Of a DNA stretch of 64,000 nt, positions 16,073 through 24,236 are shown piece by piece. The translations under genes and the position numbers were made by a program. This stretch comes from Eubacterium ruminantium (lineage in GTDB: Bacteria; Bacillota; Clostridia; Lachnospirales; Lachnospiraceae): assembly GCF_900167085.1 (NCBI RefSeq), contig NZ_FUXA01000011.1, positions 1 to 64,000 on the forward strand. Reading direction: 5' to 3'. The notes below the pieces were generated by a model. The model saw only the letters and a program-made list of their open reading frames with translations. It ran no database searches and had not been told where the DNA came from. The stretch's first letter is position 1, and each line of letters opens with the position of its first letter.

Positions 16073-16489
16073 ATGCGATTAGATGGATTTGGACTGCTTG
16101 TTGAAAATATGGGTGAGATGATCCGGTTTTACAGAGATGTACTTGGTTTTGAGATAAAGGAAGAAGAGGATTCATCAAATGTATATCTTGTTAAAGACGG
16201 GACTTTATTTCTTCTATATGGCCGAAAAGACTTTGAGGATATGACGAGCCGTAAATATGAATATATTAAAGGACTGAATGGACATTTTGAGATTGCTCTC
16301 TATGTTGATACTTTTGAGGAAGTGGATGAGGCATTTAAAAAAGCAGTACAAAATGGTGCAGAACCGGTACTGGAACCAGAACTTGAGCCATGGGGACAGA
16401 GAACATGTTATATTGCTGATCCTGAAGGAAACCTTATTGAGATCGGTTCATGGAATAAACCATTCGAAGAGAAGGATGCGGAGAGGTAG
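16073..16489 (+). CDS. VOC (glyoxalase/bleomycin-resistance) superfamily protein
   Basis: 138 residues with two beta-alpha-beta-beta-beta modules: GFGLLVENMGEMIRFYRDVLGFE at the start and ELEPWGQRTCYIADPEGNLIEIG at the end, the usual positions of metal ligands (His/Glu). Members include glyoxalases, dioxygenases and antibiotic-binding proteins; which one cannot be told. The next gene starts 7 nt later, suggesting a two-gene unit. Confidence 0.85.
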   Translation: MRLDGFGLLVENMGEMIRFYRDVLGFEIKEEEDSSNVYLVKDGTLFLLYGRKDFEDMTSRKYEYIKGLNGHFEIALYVDTFEEVDEAFKKAVQNGAEPVLEPELEPWGQRTCYIADPEGNLIEIGSWNKPFEEKDAER

Positions 16490-16495
16490 ATTGAA

Positions 16496-17158
16496 ATGGC
16501 ATTTGATTTTAAAAAAGAGTATAAAGAATTTTATATGCCTAAAGCGAGGCCTGAGATTGTTACAGTTCCTAAGATGAACTATATAGCAGTTCGCGGAAGC
16601 GGTGATCCGAATGAAGAGGATGGCGATTATAAGAAGGCAATCGGGCTTCTGTATGGAATCGCCTTCACTATCAAGATGAGCAAGAAGGGTGACCATCGGA
16701 TTGAAGGTTATTTTGATTATGTGGTTCCGCCACTGGAGGGATTCTGGTGGCAGGGTGATAATTCAGCAGAGCCGAATCCTGATGTATTGACAGGTGTGAT
16801 CGACTATTCGCACAAAGAGGATTTCCATTGGATATCAGTGATAAGACTTCCTGATTTTGTAACTGAGGAAGACTTTAAATGGGCTGTAGATGAAGCAATC
16901 ACAAAGAAGAAGATGGATTTTTCCAAGGTTGAGTTTCTTACCATTGAGGAAGGCCTGTCAGTTCAGTGCATGCATATAGGTTCCTATGATGATGAACCGG
17001 CTACTGTTGCGATGATGCATGAGTTTATAGAGCAGAAAGGCTATGTACTGGATATAACAGAAGACAGACTACATCATGAAATATATCTAAGTGATGCAAG
17101 GAAGGTTGCACCGGAGAAGTTAAAGACTGTAATCAGGCATCCGATAAAAGAAAAATAG
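16496..17158 (+). CDS. GyrI-like small-molecule-binding domain protein
   Basis: 220 residues: AFDFKKEYKEFYMPKARPEIV opening, MNYIAVRGSGDPNEEDGDYKKA, then EGFWWQGD and a C-terminal GSYDDEPATVAMMHEFIEQ. This is the stand-alone GyrI-like (CGAP-type SRPBCC) family, some of which bind or hydrolyse cyclopropanoid toxins. It closely follows the VOC gene and is probably cotranscribed with it. No DNA-binding domain. Confidence 0.85.
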   Translation: MAFDFKKEYKEFYMPKARPEIVTVPKMNYIAVRGSGDPNEEDGDYKKAIGLLYGIAFTIKMSKKGDHRIEGYFDYVVPPLEGFWWQGDNSAEPNPDVLTGVIDYSHKEDFHWISVIRLPDFVTEEDFKWAVDEAITKKKMDFSKVEFLTIEEGLSVQCMHIGSYDDEPATVAMMHEFIEQKGYVLDITEDRLHHEIYLSDARKVAPEKLKTVIRHPIKEK

Positions 17159-17246
17159 ATTAAGTGTTGACAGATAAGGATATGCAGAGTATCCTAAACA
17201 CATTATAATTCATAAACAAGTTAACGATATTAAAGGGAGTTTATTC

Positions 17247-17354
17247 ATGCGTAAGTTCAATCTCGCAAATGCATACGCCGTACTAAGACCATCAAACGTC
17301 AGACTAATGAATGGTCTTAATTTTGTATGTGAGTTTCCGGGATTTAAAGCGTGA
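17247..17354 (+). CDS. Leader peptide (35 aa) of a putative attenuator
   Basis: ATG 17247 is preceded by AAAGGGAG (17232-17239). The peptide begins MRKFNLANAYAVLRP and ends EFPGFKA, with TGA at 17352-17354. Its coding sequence contains both arms of a hairpin (AAGACCAT at 17285, ATGGTCTT at 17311) and it stops 36 nt before the terminator hairpin in front of the gene at 17444. Size, ribosome site and position fit a translated leader of an inducible gene. A chance ORF is possible. Confidence 0.6.
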   Translation: MRKFNLANAYAVLRPSNVRLMNGLNFVCEFPGFKA

Positions 17355-17424
17355 GTGGATTGTCAGAATATTATAGTATTAGCTATTATAGACCACCTAT
17401 CGTCTCGGATAGGTGGTCTTTTTT
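17285..17424 (+). promoter_or_regulatory. Putative ribosome-mediated transcription attenuator
   Basis: Segment 1 AAGACCAT (17285-17292) pairs with segment 2 ATGGTCTT (17311-17318). Segment 3 GACCACCTATC (17391-17401) pairs with segment 4 GATAGGTGGTC (17408-17418), a perfect 11-bp stem followed by T6: an intrinsic terminator before the gene. Segment 2 can instead pair with segment 3 (TGGTCT / AGACCA). A ribosome stalled on segment 1 would free segment 2 and prevent the terminator. The 2:3 helix is only 6 bp, so its strength needs checking. Confidence 0.65.
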
Positions 17425-17443
17425 CATAAGGAGGAATGTAAGT

Positions 17444-18205
17444 ATGAGTATTATTAATTCTTTTGATAACAAGTCTAAGGCATTGATAGATCCGGGACAG
17501 ATTTTTAAGAACCCGAAGATGATATCAGATATATGTATAGTTACATTTTCTCAGCATGTCAGAGATATGGTTTTAGAAAAATATAAGTATGAGTCGGTCG
17601 GTTACTCAAGCACGGCGAACGGTAATATAGATATATATCTTTTAAAATTGGATGATATAAGTGTTTTGTTTTATATGAGCCCGATTGGTGCACCATCTGC
17701 AGCTGCTGTAATGCATGAAGTCCATTATATAGGGGGCGCAAGTAAATTTATTATATACGGTTCCAGTGGAATCTTAGATTCAGAAAGTTGTAAGGGTAAT
17801 TTGATCGTCCCAACAGCATCATATCGAGATGAAGGTTTGTCATATCATTACATGGAAGCATCTGATTATGTTGATATAAAGAATGCTGATAAACTTGCCA
17901 AAATCTTTGATAAGCTAAAATATCCATATGTGATGGGGAAGAACTGGACAACCGATGCAATATATATGGAGACGGTTGATAAGGCAGAGGCCAGACGTCA
18001 GGATGGTTGTATTACGGTTGAGATGGAGGTGTCCGGTCTACAAGCTATGTGTAACTACTACGGCTATGAGTTATATCCATTTTTCTTTGGCGCAGATCTT
18101 CTTGAAGGAGACTCATGGGATATGGCATCTCTGGGAAATGAAAAAGAATATAATATACAAAAAAAGACATTTGAAGTGGCAGTAGGCATTGCAGAGAACT
18201 TATAG
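17444..18205 (+). CDS. Nucleoside phosphorylase (PNP/UDP phosphorylase) superfamily protein
   Basis: 253 residues from ATG 17444, which has GGAGG 9 nt before it (AAGGAGGAATGTAAGT); the longer frame from 17351 would run through the terminator and is rejected. The fold is indicated by MSPIGAPSAAAVMHEVHYIGGASKFIIYGSSG (phosphate/ribose site region), DCITVEMEVSGL-like EMEVSGLQAM (ribose-binding Glu) and FFFGADLLEG near the end. Members cleave or synthesise nucleosides. With its leader-peptide attenuator, a role in inactivating a nucleoside-type translation inhibitor is an attractive but unproven inference. Confidence 0.75.
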   Translation: MSIINSFDNKSKALIDPGQIFKNPKMISDICIVTFSQHVRDMVLEKYKYESVGYSSTANGNIDIYLLKLDDISVLFYMSPIGAPSAAAVMHEVHYIGGASKFIIYGSSGILDSESCKGNLIVPTASYRDEGLSYHYMEASDYVDIKNADKLAKIFDKLKYPYVMGKNWTTDAIYMETVDKAEARRQDGCITVEMEVSGLQAMCNYYGYELYPFFFGADLLEGDSWDMASLGNEKEYNIQKKTFEVAVGIAENL

Positions 18206-18229
18206 AAACTGAAGAGGAGGACAGATTAT

Positions 18230-18331
18230 ATGAAGATTTCCGGTATTGATAATGGAAAATCTTTTGATTTTGGAAATACATCAAAAGATTATGCTAAATA
18301 TAGAGATATATATCCAATCTTCAGAAAATGA
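18230..18331 (+). pseudogene. Methyltransferase N-terminal scrap
   Basis: After a good ribosome site (GAGGAGG), ATG 18230 begins MKISGIDNGKSFDFGNTSKD then YAKYRDIYP, the opening of a family of class I methyltransferases, and then runs out of frame into the transglutaminase-like sequence. Only about 29 codons remain. Confidence 0.5.
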
Positions 18332-18779
18332 GACTGATTATATAAGGAAAGCGTATGAGTATGTAAGGGATAACATATCACACTCTGCAGATGCCGGTGA
18401 AGATGAAGTGACCTGCAGTGCTGGGGAAGTATTTGAAGCGGGACATGGTATATGTTTTGCTAAGTCACATCTTTTGGCGGCGCTTCTTCGTGCAAAGTCA
18501 ATTCCTGCAGGCTTCTGTTATCAAAAACTTATACTTGATGATGAAATTGCTCCGGTGCTTATCTACCATGGTTTGAATGGAGTATATATCAAATAATATG
18601 ATAAATGGATAAGACTTGATGCCAGAGGAAATAAGCCAGGAGTTAATGCTCAGTTTGTTGTAGATTTAGAGCAGCTGGCATTTCCTATTCGTCCTGAAAA
18701 AGGTGAGGAAGATGGTTTTGTGATCTATCCAGATCCGGATAAAGAAATAGTAAAGGGCATTAAAAGAAAATACATCTAG
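18310..18779 (+). pseudogene. Transglutaminase-like protein with an in-frame TAA
   Basis: The frame reads KAYEYVRDNISHSADA, GHGICFAKSHLLAALLRAK (catalytic Cys region of the transglutaminase-like superfamily), IPAGFCYQ, YHGLNGVYIK, then TAA at 18594-18596, and continues as YDKWIRLDARGNKPG (His/Asp region) to TAG 18777. One nonsense codon thus splits an otherwise complete domain. Its natural N-terminus has been replaced by the methyltransferase scrap. Confidence 0.6.
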
Positions 18780-18804
18780 AACAAAGTTATGGGAGGAGCT
18801 GCCA

Positions 18805-19340
18805 ATGAAATTAGAATACAATGAGGAAGAGTTTGAGATAACTGATTATAATCTTGATGTTGAAGTTGTTACGGGTGGATACACGGAGAGGGTAATTCAG
18901 CATTTAATGTTCCTATAAAAGTAGATGTGGTGCTGGATAGCATTAACGTTGATGATTATGATGCACTGGCGATTCCGGGTTGTTTCGAAGAATATGGATT
19001 CTATGAAGAAGCATATGATGAAAAATTACTGGAACTTATTAGGGGGTTTAACAGATGTGGTAAGTATATAGCATCGATATGTGTCGGAGCTCTTCCAATC
19101 GGAGCCAGTGGGGTTCTTACAGGAAGACGCGGCACAACTTATCATTTCAGGAACGGACATCGTCAGGATCAGTTAGCTGAGTTTGGGGTGAATGTACAGC
19201 GTGATGAGAGAATCGTAATAGATGAAAATGTAATGACCAGCTTCTGTCCGGAGACTGCACCGGATGTGGCTTTCCAGTTACTAAGATGGATGGTTGGTGA
19301 TGACAACACTGAAGTGATAAAGTATGCGATGGGATATTAA
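18805..19340 (+). pseudogene. DJ-1/PfpI family protein, N-terminus replaced and frameshifted
   Basis: From about 18895 the frame encodes AFNVPIKVDVVLD, DYDALAIPGCFEEYGFYEE and ASICVGALPIGASGVL (nucleophile-elbow Cys), aligned throughout with the intact copy at 21527. The segment before it (from ATG 18805, GGAGGAG upstream) contains DVEVVTGGY in another frame and lacks the FxCxGFE opening of the family. A frameshift lies near 18890. Probably inactive. Confidence 0.6.
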
Positions 19341-19356
19341 GATTGGAGGAACACAA

Positions 19357-20136
19357 ATGAAACAGTACATAGTTGACGCGTTTACTGATACGTTATTTCA
19401 TGGAAATCAGGCTGCAGTATGCGTGATGAATGAATGGATATCTGATGAATTAATGCAGAATATTGCAAAGGAAAATAACTTTTCTGAAACAGCGTTTACA
19501 GTAAAAGAAGGCGATAATTATCACCTGCGTTGGTTTACTCCGGGAGGAGAGATAGACTTCTGTGGACATGCAACACTGGGTGCATCATTTGTACTTTTTA
19601 ATTTCTATGAAAAAGAAAAAAATGAGATTTCCTTTGTGACACAAGTAGGAAAACTGATTGTTACAAGAGAAAAAGATGAGTATGTTATGGATATGCCGGC
19701 ATATAATTGTCAACCTGTACCTGTGACAAATGAGATGGAAGATGCACTCGGAGTAAAACCAATAGAAGCATATCTCGACAGAGATTTATTAATGGTACTT
19801 GAGACAGAAGACCAGGTAAAAAATCTTTCGCCTGATATTGAAAAGATGAAACTTCTTGAGGGGCTTACTATTGCAGTGACATCACCTGGTCGAGAATATG
19901 ATTCTGTATCCCGCGTTTTTGTGCCTAAGCTAGCTATTTCAGAGGATCCTGTTACAGGAAGTAGTCATTGCATGATTGCTCCTTATTGGAGCGAAAAGCT
20001 TGGAAAGAAAGAACTGAACTGTTATCAAGCATCAGAACGAGGTGGAGAATTAAAAATAAAGGTTTTAGGTGAGAGGGTAAAAATAGCAGGAAAGGCCGTT
20101 TTGTTTTCTGTTAGTGAGCTATATATAAGGAATTGA
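19357..20136 (+). CDS. PhzF family isomerase
   Basis: 259 residues from ATG 19357 (GGAGG upstream). The motifs are FSETAFT (Glu44, the catalytic position in PhzF), CGHATLGAS, and SEDPVTGSSHC near the C-terminus, with the usual two-lobed diaminopimelate-epimerase-like fold length. PhzF proteins isomerise trans-2,3-dihydro-3-hydroxyanthranilate in phenazine producers; stand-alone copies in Firmicutes have unknown substrates, and no phenazine genes are present here. Confidence 0.9.
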   Translation: MKQYIVDAFTDTLFHGNQAAVCVMNEWISDELMQNIAKENNFSETAFTVKEGDNYHLRWFTPGGEIDFCGHATLGASFVLFNFYEKEKNEISFVTQVGKLIVTREKDEYVMDMPAYNCQPVPVTNEMEDALGVKPIEAYLDRDLLMVLETEDQVKNLSPDIEKMKLLEGLTIAVTSPGREYDSVSRVFVPKLAISEDPVTGSSHCMIAPYWSEKLGKKELNCYQASERGGELKIKVLGERVKIAGKAVLFSVSELYIRN

Positions 20137-20154
20137 TCTAGCGAGGAATCGGAT

Positions 20155-20964
20155 ATGAAGATACACCAGATAAAAATAGATTTTAATGTGACGGAGCAGA
20201 TCACACGCTTTGTGTATGTTTATATAATTGAAGCAGAATCACTTTATCTCATAGATTCAGGAGTGTTTGGATGTGAAAAACAGATTAAGGATTACGTGGA
20301 CTCCATCGGAAGAGATATATCAGAGATAAAGGGTATTTTCCTTACACATGCACATCCGGATCATATTGGTTCTGCAGCATGGTTTCAAGAGAATACAGGC
20401 TGCAAGATATATGCCAGTGAAGGTGAAAAAAGATGGATTGAGGACATTGATCTTGAGTTTAAGGAAAGACCTATTCCTAACTTCTATAAGCTGGCAGGTA
20501 GATCATCAAAGGTTGATGTCGTAGTTAAAGATGGAGATGTGATTGAACTAGAGGATGGAATTAAGGTTCGGGTTATAAGAACTGCCGGACATTCATGTGA
20601 TGAGGTTTCCTATCTAATTGATGATAATATGTTTATTGGAGATTCGGTTCCTGTTAAGGGAGATATTCCGATATTTATAGATGAGCAGGAAATGAAAAAA
20701 ACACTGGATATACTTGAAGTGATTGAAGGAGTAGAAACCTATTATCCAGCATGGGATCATATATATAGTAAGGCTGAGATGCAGCAGAAAATCACTGAGG
20801 CAAAGGAACTGATAAAAATGCTAAAAAAGACAGTTACAGAACTGGATGATGGAGGAGCTATAGAAGGATTGGTAGATAAGGTCTGTGATAAGTTAGGAAT
20901 GCCAATGCTTAAGATGAATCCGCTGTTTAGTAAGTCAATCGATTGTTTAAGAGGAGCAAAGTAG
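20155..20964 (+). CDS. Metallo-beta-lactamase fold hydrolase
   Basis: 269 residues with THAHPDHIGSA (residues 64-74; zinc ligands His65, His67, Asp69, His70), a later histidine in TAGHSCDEVSY and Asp in FIGDSV, a complete dinuclear metal site. No signal peptide, so cytosolic and not a secreted beta-lactamase. It lies 18 nt after phzF, probably in the same transcript. Substrate unknown. Confidence 0.88.
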   Translation: MKIHQIKIDFNVTEQITRFVYVYIIEAESLYLIDSGVFGCEKQIKDYVDSIGRDISEIKGIFLTHAHPDHIGSAAWFQENTGCKIYASEGEKRWIEDIDLEFKERPIPNFYKLAGRSSKVDVVVKDGDVIELEDGIKVRVIRTAGHSCDEVSYLIDDNMFIGDSVPVKGDIPIFIDEQEMKKTLDILEVIEGVETYYPAWDHIYSKAEMQQKITEAKELIKMLKKTVTELDDGGAIEGLVDKVCDKLGMPMLKMNPLFSKSIDCLRGAK

Positions 20965-21068
20965 AAGATATTATATTATTATCTCATGGTACGAGGTACG
21001 AAATGTTGCTTGGAATCAAAGTGTTTGTCCGTGGAATGAAGCAGATAATATTTTTTTAGGAGATAAAT

Positions 21069-21530
21069 ATGGATACACGTATTTTTATGGCAAAAGAAAA
21101 TGATTTTGAGACGGTAAAGGATATAACACAGACTACAATAAAACTGGTGTATCCTAAATACTATCCAGAAGGAGCAGTGCGGTTTTTTTGCAATCATCAC
21201 GCTGATGATAGAATATTGAATGATATAGCAGCTGGGAAGGTGTATCTTCTTGAAGCGGATGATGTTTGTGTAGGAACTGTTACCATCTCCAATAATGAGA
21301 TCTGCCGTTTGTTTGTACTTCCTGAGTATCAGCATAAGGGTTACGGCAGATTATTAATGGATTATGCAGAGAAAATGATTAGTAAAACAAACAAAACTGT
21401 AGTTCTTGATGCATCATTTCCAGCAAAAAAGATTTATATAAAGCGTGGATATGAACCGACAGAGTATAATATGATTGAAACTGAAAACGGGGATTACCTG
21501 TGCTTTGACGTTATGGAGAAAAGTATATGA
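21069..21530 (+). CDS. GNAT family N-acetyltransferase
   Basis: 153 residues: RIFMAKENDFETVKDITQTTI opening, EICRLFVLPEYQHKGYGRLLMD with the acetyl-CoA loop (about residues 88-95), and KKIYIKRGYEPTEY. Overlaps the next gene by 4 nt (ATGA), so the two are translated together. A weak TTTAGGAG ribosome site precedes the ATG. Confidence 0.85.
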   Translation: MDTRIFMAKENDFETVKDITQTTIKLVYPKYYPEGAVRFFCNHHADDRILNDIAAGKVYLLEADDVCVGTVTISNNEICRLFVLPEYQHKGYGRLLMDYAEKMISKTNKTVVLDASFPAKKIYIKRGYEPTEYNMIETENGDYLCFDVMEKSI

Positions 21531-22138
21531 AAGTGTTGTTGTTTTGCTGTAAGGGATTTGAAACTATGGAGTTCGCACCATTTGTTGATGTTATGGGATG
21601 GGCGAGAAATGATTATGGTATGTCGGTCGAAGTTGTTACAGCCGGCTTCTCTAAGACTGTAGTATCAGCATTCGGAATACCTGTTTTGGTTGATAAAATC
21701 TATGATGAAATAGATGTATCCGAATATGACGCACTCGCAATTCCCGGTGGATTTGAAGAATTTGGGTTCTATGAGGATGCTTATGATAAACGGTTTTTAA
21801 ATCTTATACGAGAATTCAATTATTCTCATAAATATATAGCTTCTGTCTGTGTTGGGGCGCTTCCGGTTGGTGCAAGTGGAATACTTAAGGGAAGAAAAGC
21901 CACAACATATCATCTTGGAGATGGAAAAAGGCAGAAGCAACTTGCAGAGTTTGGAGCAGAAGTGATACCTGATCAGAGTGTTGTGATAGATATAAACGTG
22001 ATAACAAGTTTTTGCCCCCAAACAGCGCCTCATGTTGCAATTGCCTTGTTAGGCATGCTTATGGGTGATGAAAAAGCTCGGGTAGTTGCGACGGCAATGG
22101 GATATGAATATCAGTTTCAGGGTTTGAATGTAGTATAG
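21527..22138 (+). CDS. DJ-1/PfpI family glutamine amidotransferase-like protein
   Basis: 203 residues: KVLLFCCKGFETMEFAPFVDV, YDALAIPGGFEEFGFYED, then ASVCVGALPVGASGIL with the nucleophile Cys about residue 103. This is the intact relative of the broken copy at 18805. The last codons (GLNVV) and stop lie in a 39-bp segment copied from the small membrane gene (1262-1301), so the C-terminus is chimeric. Role unknown; family members include deglycases, chaperones and proteases. Confidence 0.85.
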   Translation: MKVLLFCCKGFETMEFAPFVDVMGWARNDYGMSVEVVTAGFSKTVVSAFGIPVLVDKIYDEIDVSEYDALAIPGGFEEFGFYEDAYDKRFLNLIREFNYSHKYIASVCVGALPVGASGILKGRKATTYHLGDGKRQKQLAEFGAEVIPDQSVVIDINVITSFCPQTAPHVAIALLGMLMGDEKARVVATAMGYEYQFQGLNVV

Positions 22139-22158
22139 CGGGTGCAGTATTTGCGAAA
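22120..22158 (+). repeat. 39-bp fragment of the small membrane gene (1262-1301)
   Basis: Identical except for one base. It supplies the stop codon of the DJ-1/PfpI gene and is followed directly by the leader of the ABC operon. Confidence 0.8.
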
Positions 22159-22207
22159 TGTGCATCTTATGTACTGTATATGGCATCTTGCGTAATGAGC
22201 TATTGAA

Positions 22208-22263
22208 CATTCCCGATTTCCTTGGTATCTTGTGCCCAAGATTTATAAAGGAGGTCGGGAATG
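22208..22263 (+). promoter_or_regulatory. Hairpin that occludes the ribosome site and start codon of the ABC operon
   Basis: Arm 22208-22223 (CATTCCCGATTTCCTT) pairs over all 16 positions (two G-U) with 22248-22263, which holds AAGGAGG and the ATG at 22261. An inner ATCTTG/CAAGAT stem closes the loop. A leader ORF from ATG 22159 (MCILCTVYGIL and on) runs through the hairpin and ends at 22275 inside the ABC gene; a shorter one (MYCIWHLA) stops before it. This is the layout of translational attenuation; which ORF is translated is unclear. Confidence 0.7.
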
Positions 22264-23124
22264 ATACGTTGTAATGATGTTTACAAAAGTTTTTCAGGAA
22301 AGACGGTTCTGTCGGGAATAGATTTTGAGATAGGAGACGGAGAAATATTTGGGCTCCTTGGACCATCCGGAGCAGGTAAAACCACACTCATCAGGATCCT
22401 GACAGGACAGCTTTCATTTGACAAGGGCTTGGTGACTGTCTTCGATAAAGATATTTCCTCTATGTCAGGAGAGGATAAAAAAAGTATAGGGATCATGATG
22501 GATCAGTTCGGAGTATATGAAAGACTATCCTGTATTGATAACTTGAAGATTTTCGCTGATATATACGGAGTTCCTACAGACATAATAAAAAGTACTCTTC
22601 AACAGGTCGGGTTAAAGGATGTGGGAGGCAAATCAGCATCGACTCTTTCCAAAGGCATGAGAGCCAGACTTTCTCTTGCGAGAGTGTTCATGCATTCTCC
22701 GAAGTTGATCTTCTTAGACGAGCCGACAAGCGGGCTGGATCCACAGACCATGCGTCAGATTCATAAGATCATACTTGAAAAGAAAAAAGAAGGCTGCACG
22801 ATCTTCCTTACTACTCATAACATGGAAGAAGCCTATAAGCTATGCGACAGGGTTGCATTGCTTAATGAAGGAGTGATCGTTGAAAATGGAGCGCCCGAGG
22901 AAATATGCAGAAAGTATAATCATCAGAAAACGATAAAAATGCACTTATCATCCGGTGAGGATGTTGTAATCCCTCATGAAAGAGGAGCTGCTGAAAGGAT
23001 TAGCCGCTTTTTGTCAGATGGGAGCATTGAAACGATCCATTCGTCAGAACCAAATCTTGAAACAGTCTTTTTGGAATTGACGGGAAGAAAATTAGAGGAA
23101 GATGAAATATGTGCAACAGTTTGA
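22261..23124 (+). CDS. ABC transporter ATP-binding protein (exporter type)
   Basis: 287 residues: Walker A GPSGAGKTT (about residues 36-44), Q-loop region DQFGVYERL, signature LSKGMRARLSLAR, Walker B LIFLDEPTSGLD and the switch His in LTTHNMEEA. The C-terminal extension (about 220-287) is usual in drug- and bacteriocin-export ATPases. It overlaps the permease gene by 16 nt. With LytTR and DUF3021 genes behind it, this matches a widespread Firmicutes arrangement for self-regulated exporters. Start codon and ribosome site lie in a stable hairpin. Confidence 0.92.
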   Translation: MIRCNDVYKSFSGKTVLSGIDFEIGDGEIFGLLGPSGAGKTTLIRILTGQLSFDKGLVTVFDKDISSMSGEDKKSIGIMMDQFGVYERLSCIDNLKIFADIYGVPTDIIKSTLQQVGLKDVGGKSASTLSKGMRARLSLARVFMHSPKLIFLDEPTSGLDPQTMRQIHKIILEKKKEGCTIFLTTHNMEEAYKLCDRVALLNEGVIVENGAPEEICRKYNHQKTIKMHLSSGEDVVIPHERGAAERISRFLSDGSIETIHSSEPNLETVFLELTGRKLEEDEICATV

Positions 23125-23795
23125 TAATTCTAAAAAAGCAGCTTAAGGATACTCTTAAGAACAAAACGGTTTTGATACAGTTTATTCTCTTCCCAATCAT
23201 GACACTTATCATGGAAAATGCTATTAAGATCGATGGAATGCCGGAACTGTTTTTCACAAAGCTGTTTTCTGTAATGTATATAGGTATGGCACCTTTGACA
23301 TCGGTAGCATCAATCATATCCGAGGAAAAGGAAAAGAACACCTTAAGAGTACTGATAATGGCAAATGTTAAGCCATGGCAGTATCTCATCGGAGTCGGCT
23401 TTTATGTATGGTTTATTTGTATGCTCGGAGCCGGTGTGATGGCAACCGGCCTAAAGAAAGAAGACATACCGTTTTATCTGCTGGTGATGGCTGCTGGATT
23501 TGCTATTTCGATTCTGGCGGGAGCATGTATAGGTGTTTTTTCAAAGAACCAGATGACCGCTACTTCTATTGTAATGCCGGTGATGCTCATATTTGCTTTT
23601 TCTCCCATGCTTGCAATGTTCAACGAAAATATAGAAAAAGTAGCCAGGTTTGCTTATACTCAGCAGTTTAAGAAAATCATGGATGATATGTCATTTGCCG
23701 GGATAAAGACAGACAATATCTGTATTCTGGCAATAAACGCAATGCTGATGATGGCTTTATTCTTTATCACATTCAGAAAAAAAGGACTGGAATAA
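23109..23795 (+). CDS. ABC-2 type transporter permease
   Basis: 228 residues, six hydrophobic segments, with the N-terminal amphipathic part (LKKQLKDTLKNKTVLIQFILFPIM) and the cytoplasmic EEKEKNTLRVLIMANVKPWQYLIG coupling region typical of ABC-2 permeases. Cotranslated with the ATPase (overlap) and adjacent to the LytTR gene. Substrate unknown; antimicrobial export is the usual inference. Confidence 0.88.
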   Translation: MCNSLIILKKQLKDTLKNKTVLIQFILFPIMTLIMENAIKIDGMPELFFTKLFSVMYIGMAPLTSVASIISEEKEKNTLRVLIMANVKPWQYLIGVGFYVWFICMLGAGVMATGLKKEDIPFYLLVMAAGFAISILAGACIGVFSKNQMTATSIVMPVMLIFAFSPMLAMFNENIEKVARFAYTQQFKKIMDDMSFAGIKTDNICILAINAMLMMALFFITFRKKGLE

Positions 23796-24236
23796 ATGAA
23801 GATCGAAATCGATATTGACGAGAAATATCCGGATACGGAAGTCGTGATCCGGGCAAATAAACTGGATAGCGATGTCGAAAGACTTGTTGCAATGATGCGC
23901 ATGGTGAACATGCAGATCGGTGTACGCAAAAATGATGAAACCTATCTGCTGGATGTGGAGAAAATTCTATATATAGAGGCTGTTGAGAGAAAGACATTTG
24001 TGTACACCTCGGATGAAACTTATGAATCGGATCTTAAACTGTATGAGATAGAGCAGGAACTTCTTGAACGAGATTTCTTCAGGATCAGCAAGCAGAGCAT
24101 TGTGAACATCAGTATGATCAAAAGTTTAAAATCTGACATAAACAGAAAAATCAGGATAACATTAAGGAATGACGAACAGATAGTCGTATCACGCATGTAT
24201 TCTGACGAACTTCGAAGAAAGTTGGGGCTTAAATGA
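23796..24236 (+). CDS. LytTR-type DNA-binding regulator
   Basis: 146 residues, with no receiver domain. The LytTR domain covers about residues 45-145: YLLDVEKILYIEAVERKTFVY, EIEQELLERDFFRISKQSIVN and a final IVVSRMYSDELRRKLG. Starts immediately after the permease stop and overlaps the next gene by 4 nt. Stand-alone LytTR proteins paired with DUF3021 membrane partners control their own operons; the partner probably holds or inhibits the regulator. Confidence 0.9.
   Translation: MKIEIDIDEKYPDTEVVIRANKLDSDVERLVAMMRMVNMQIGVRKNDETYLLDVEKILYIEAVERKTFVYTSDETYESDLKLYEIEQELLERDFFRISKQSIVNISMIKSLKSDINRKIRITLRNDEQIVVSRMYSDELRRKLGLK

Noticed and set aside
17351-17443. Earlier start for the phosphorylase-like gene
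   Set aside because: It would translate through the terminator hairpin, and a strong ribosome site precedes ATG 17444.
19357-20964. PhzF and MBL genes as a phenazine or beta-lactam resistance locus
   Set aside because: No other phenazine gene is present, and the MBL protein has no signal peptide and generic motifs.
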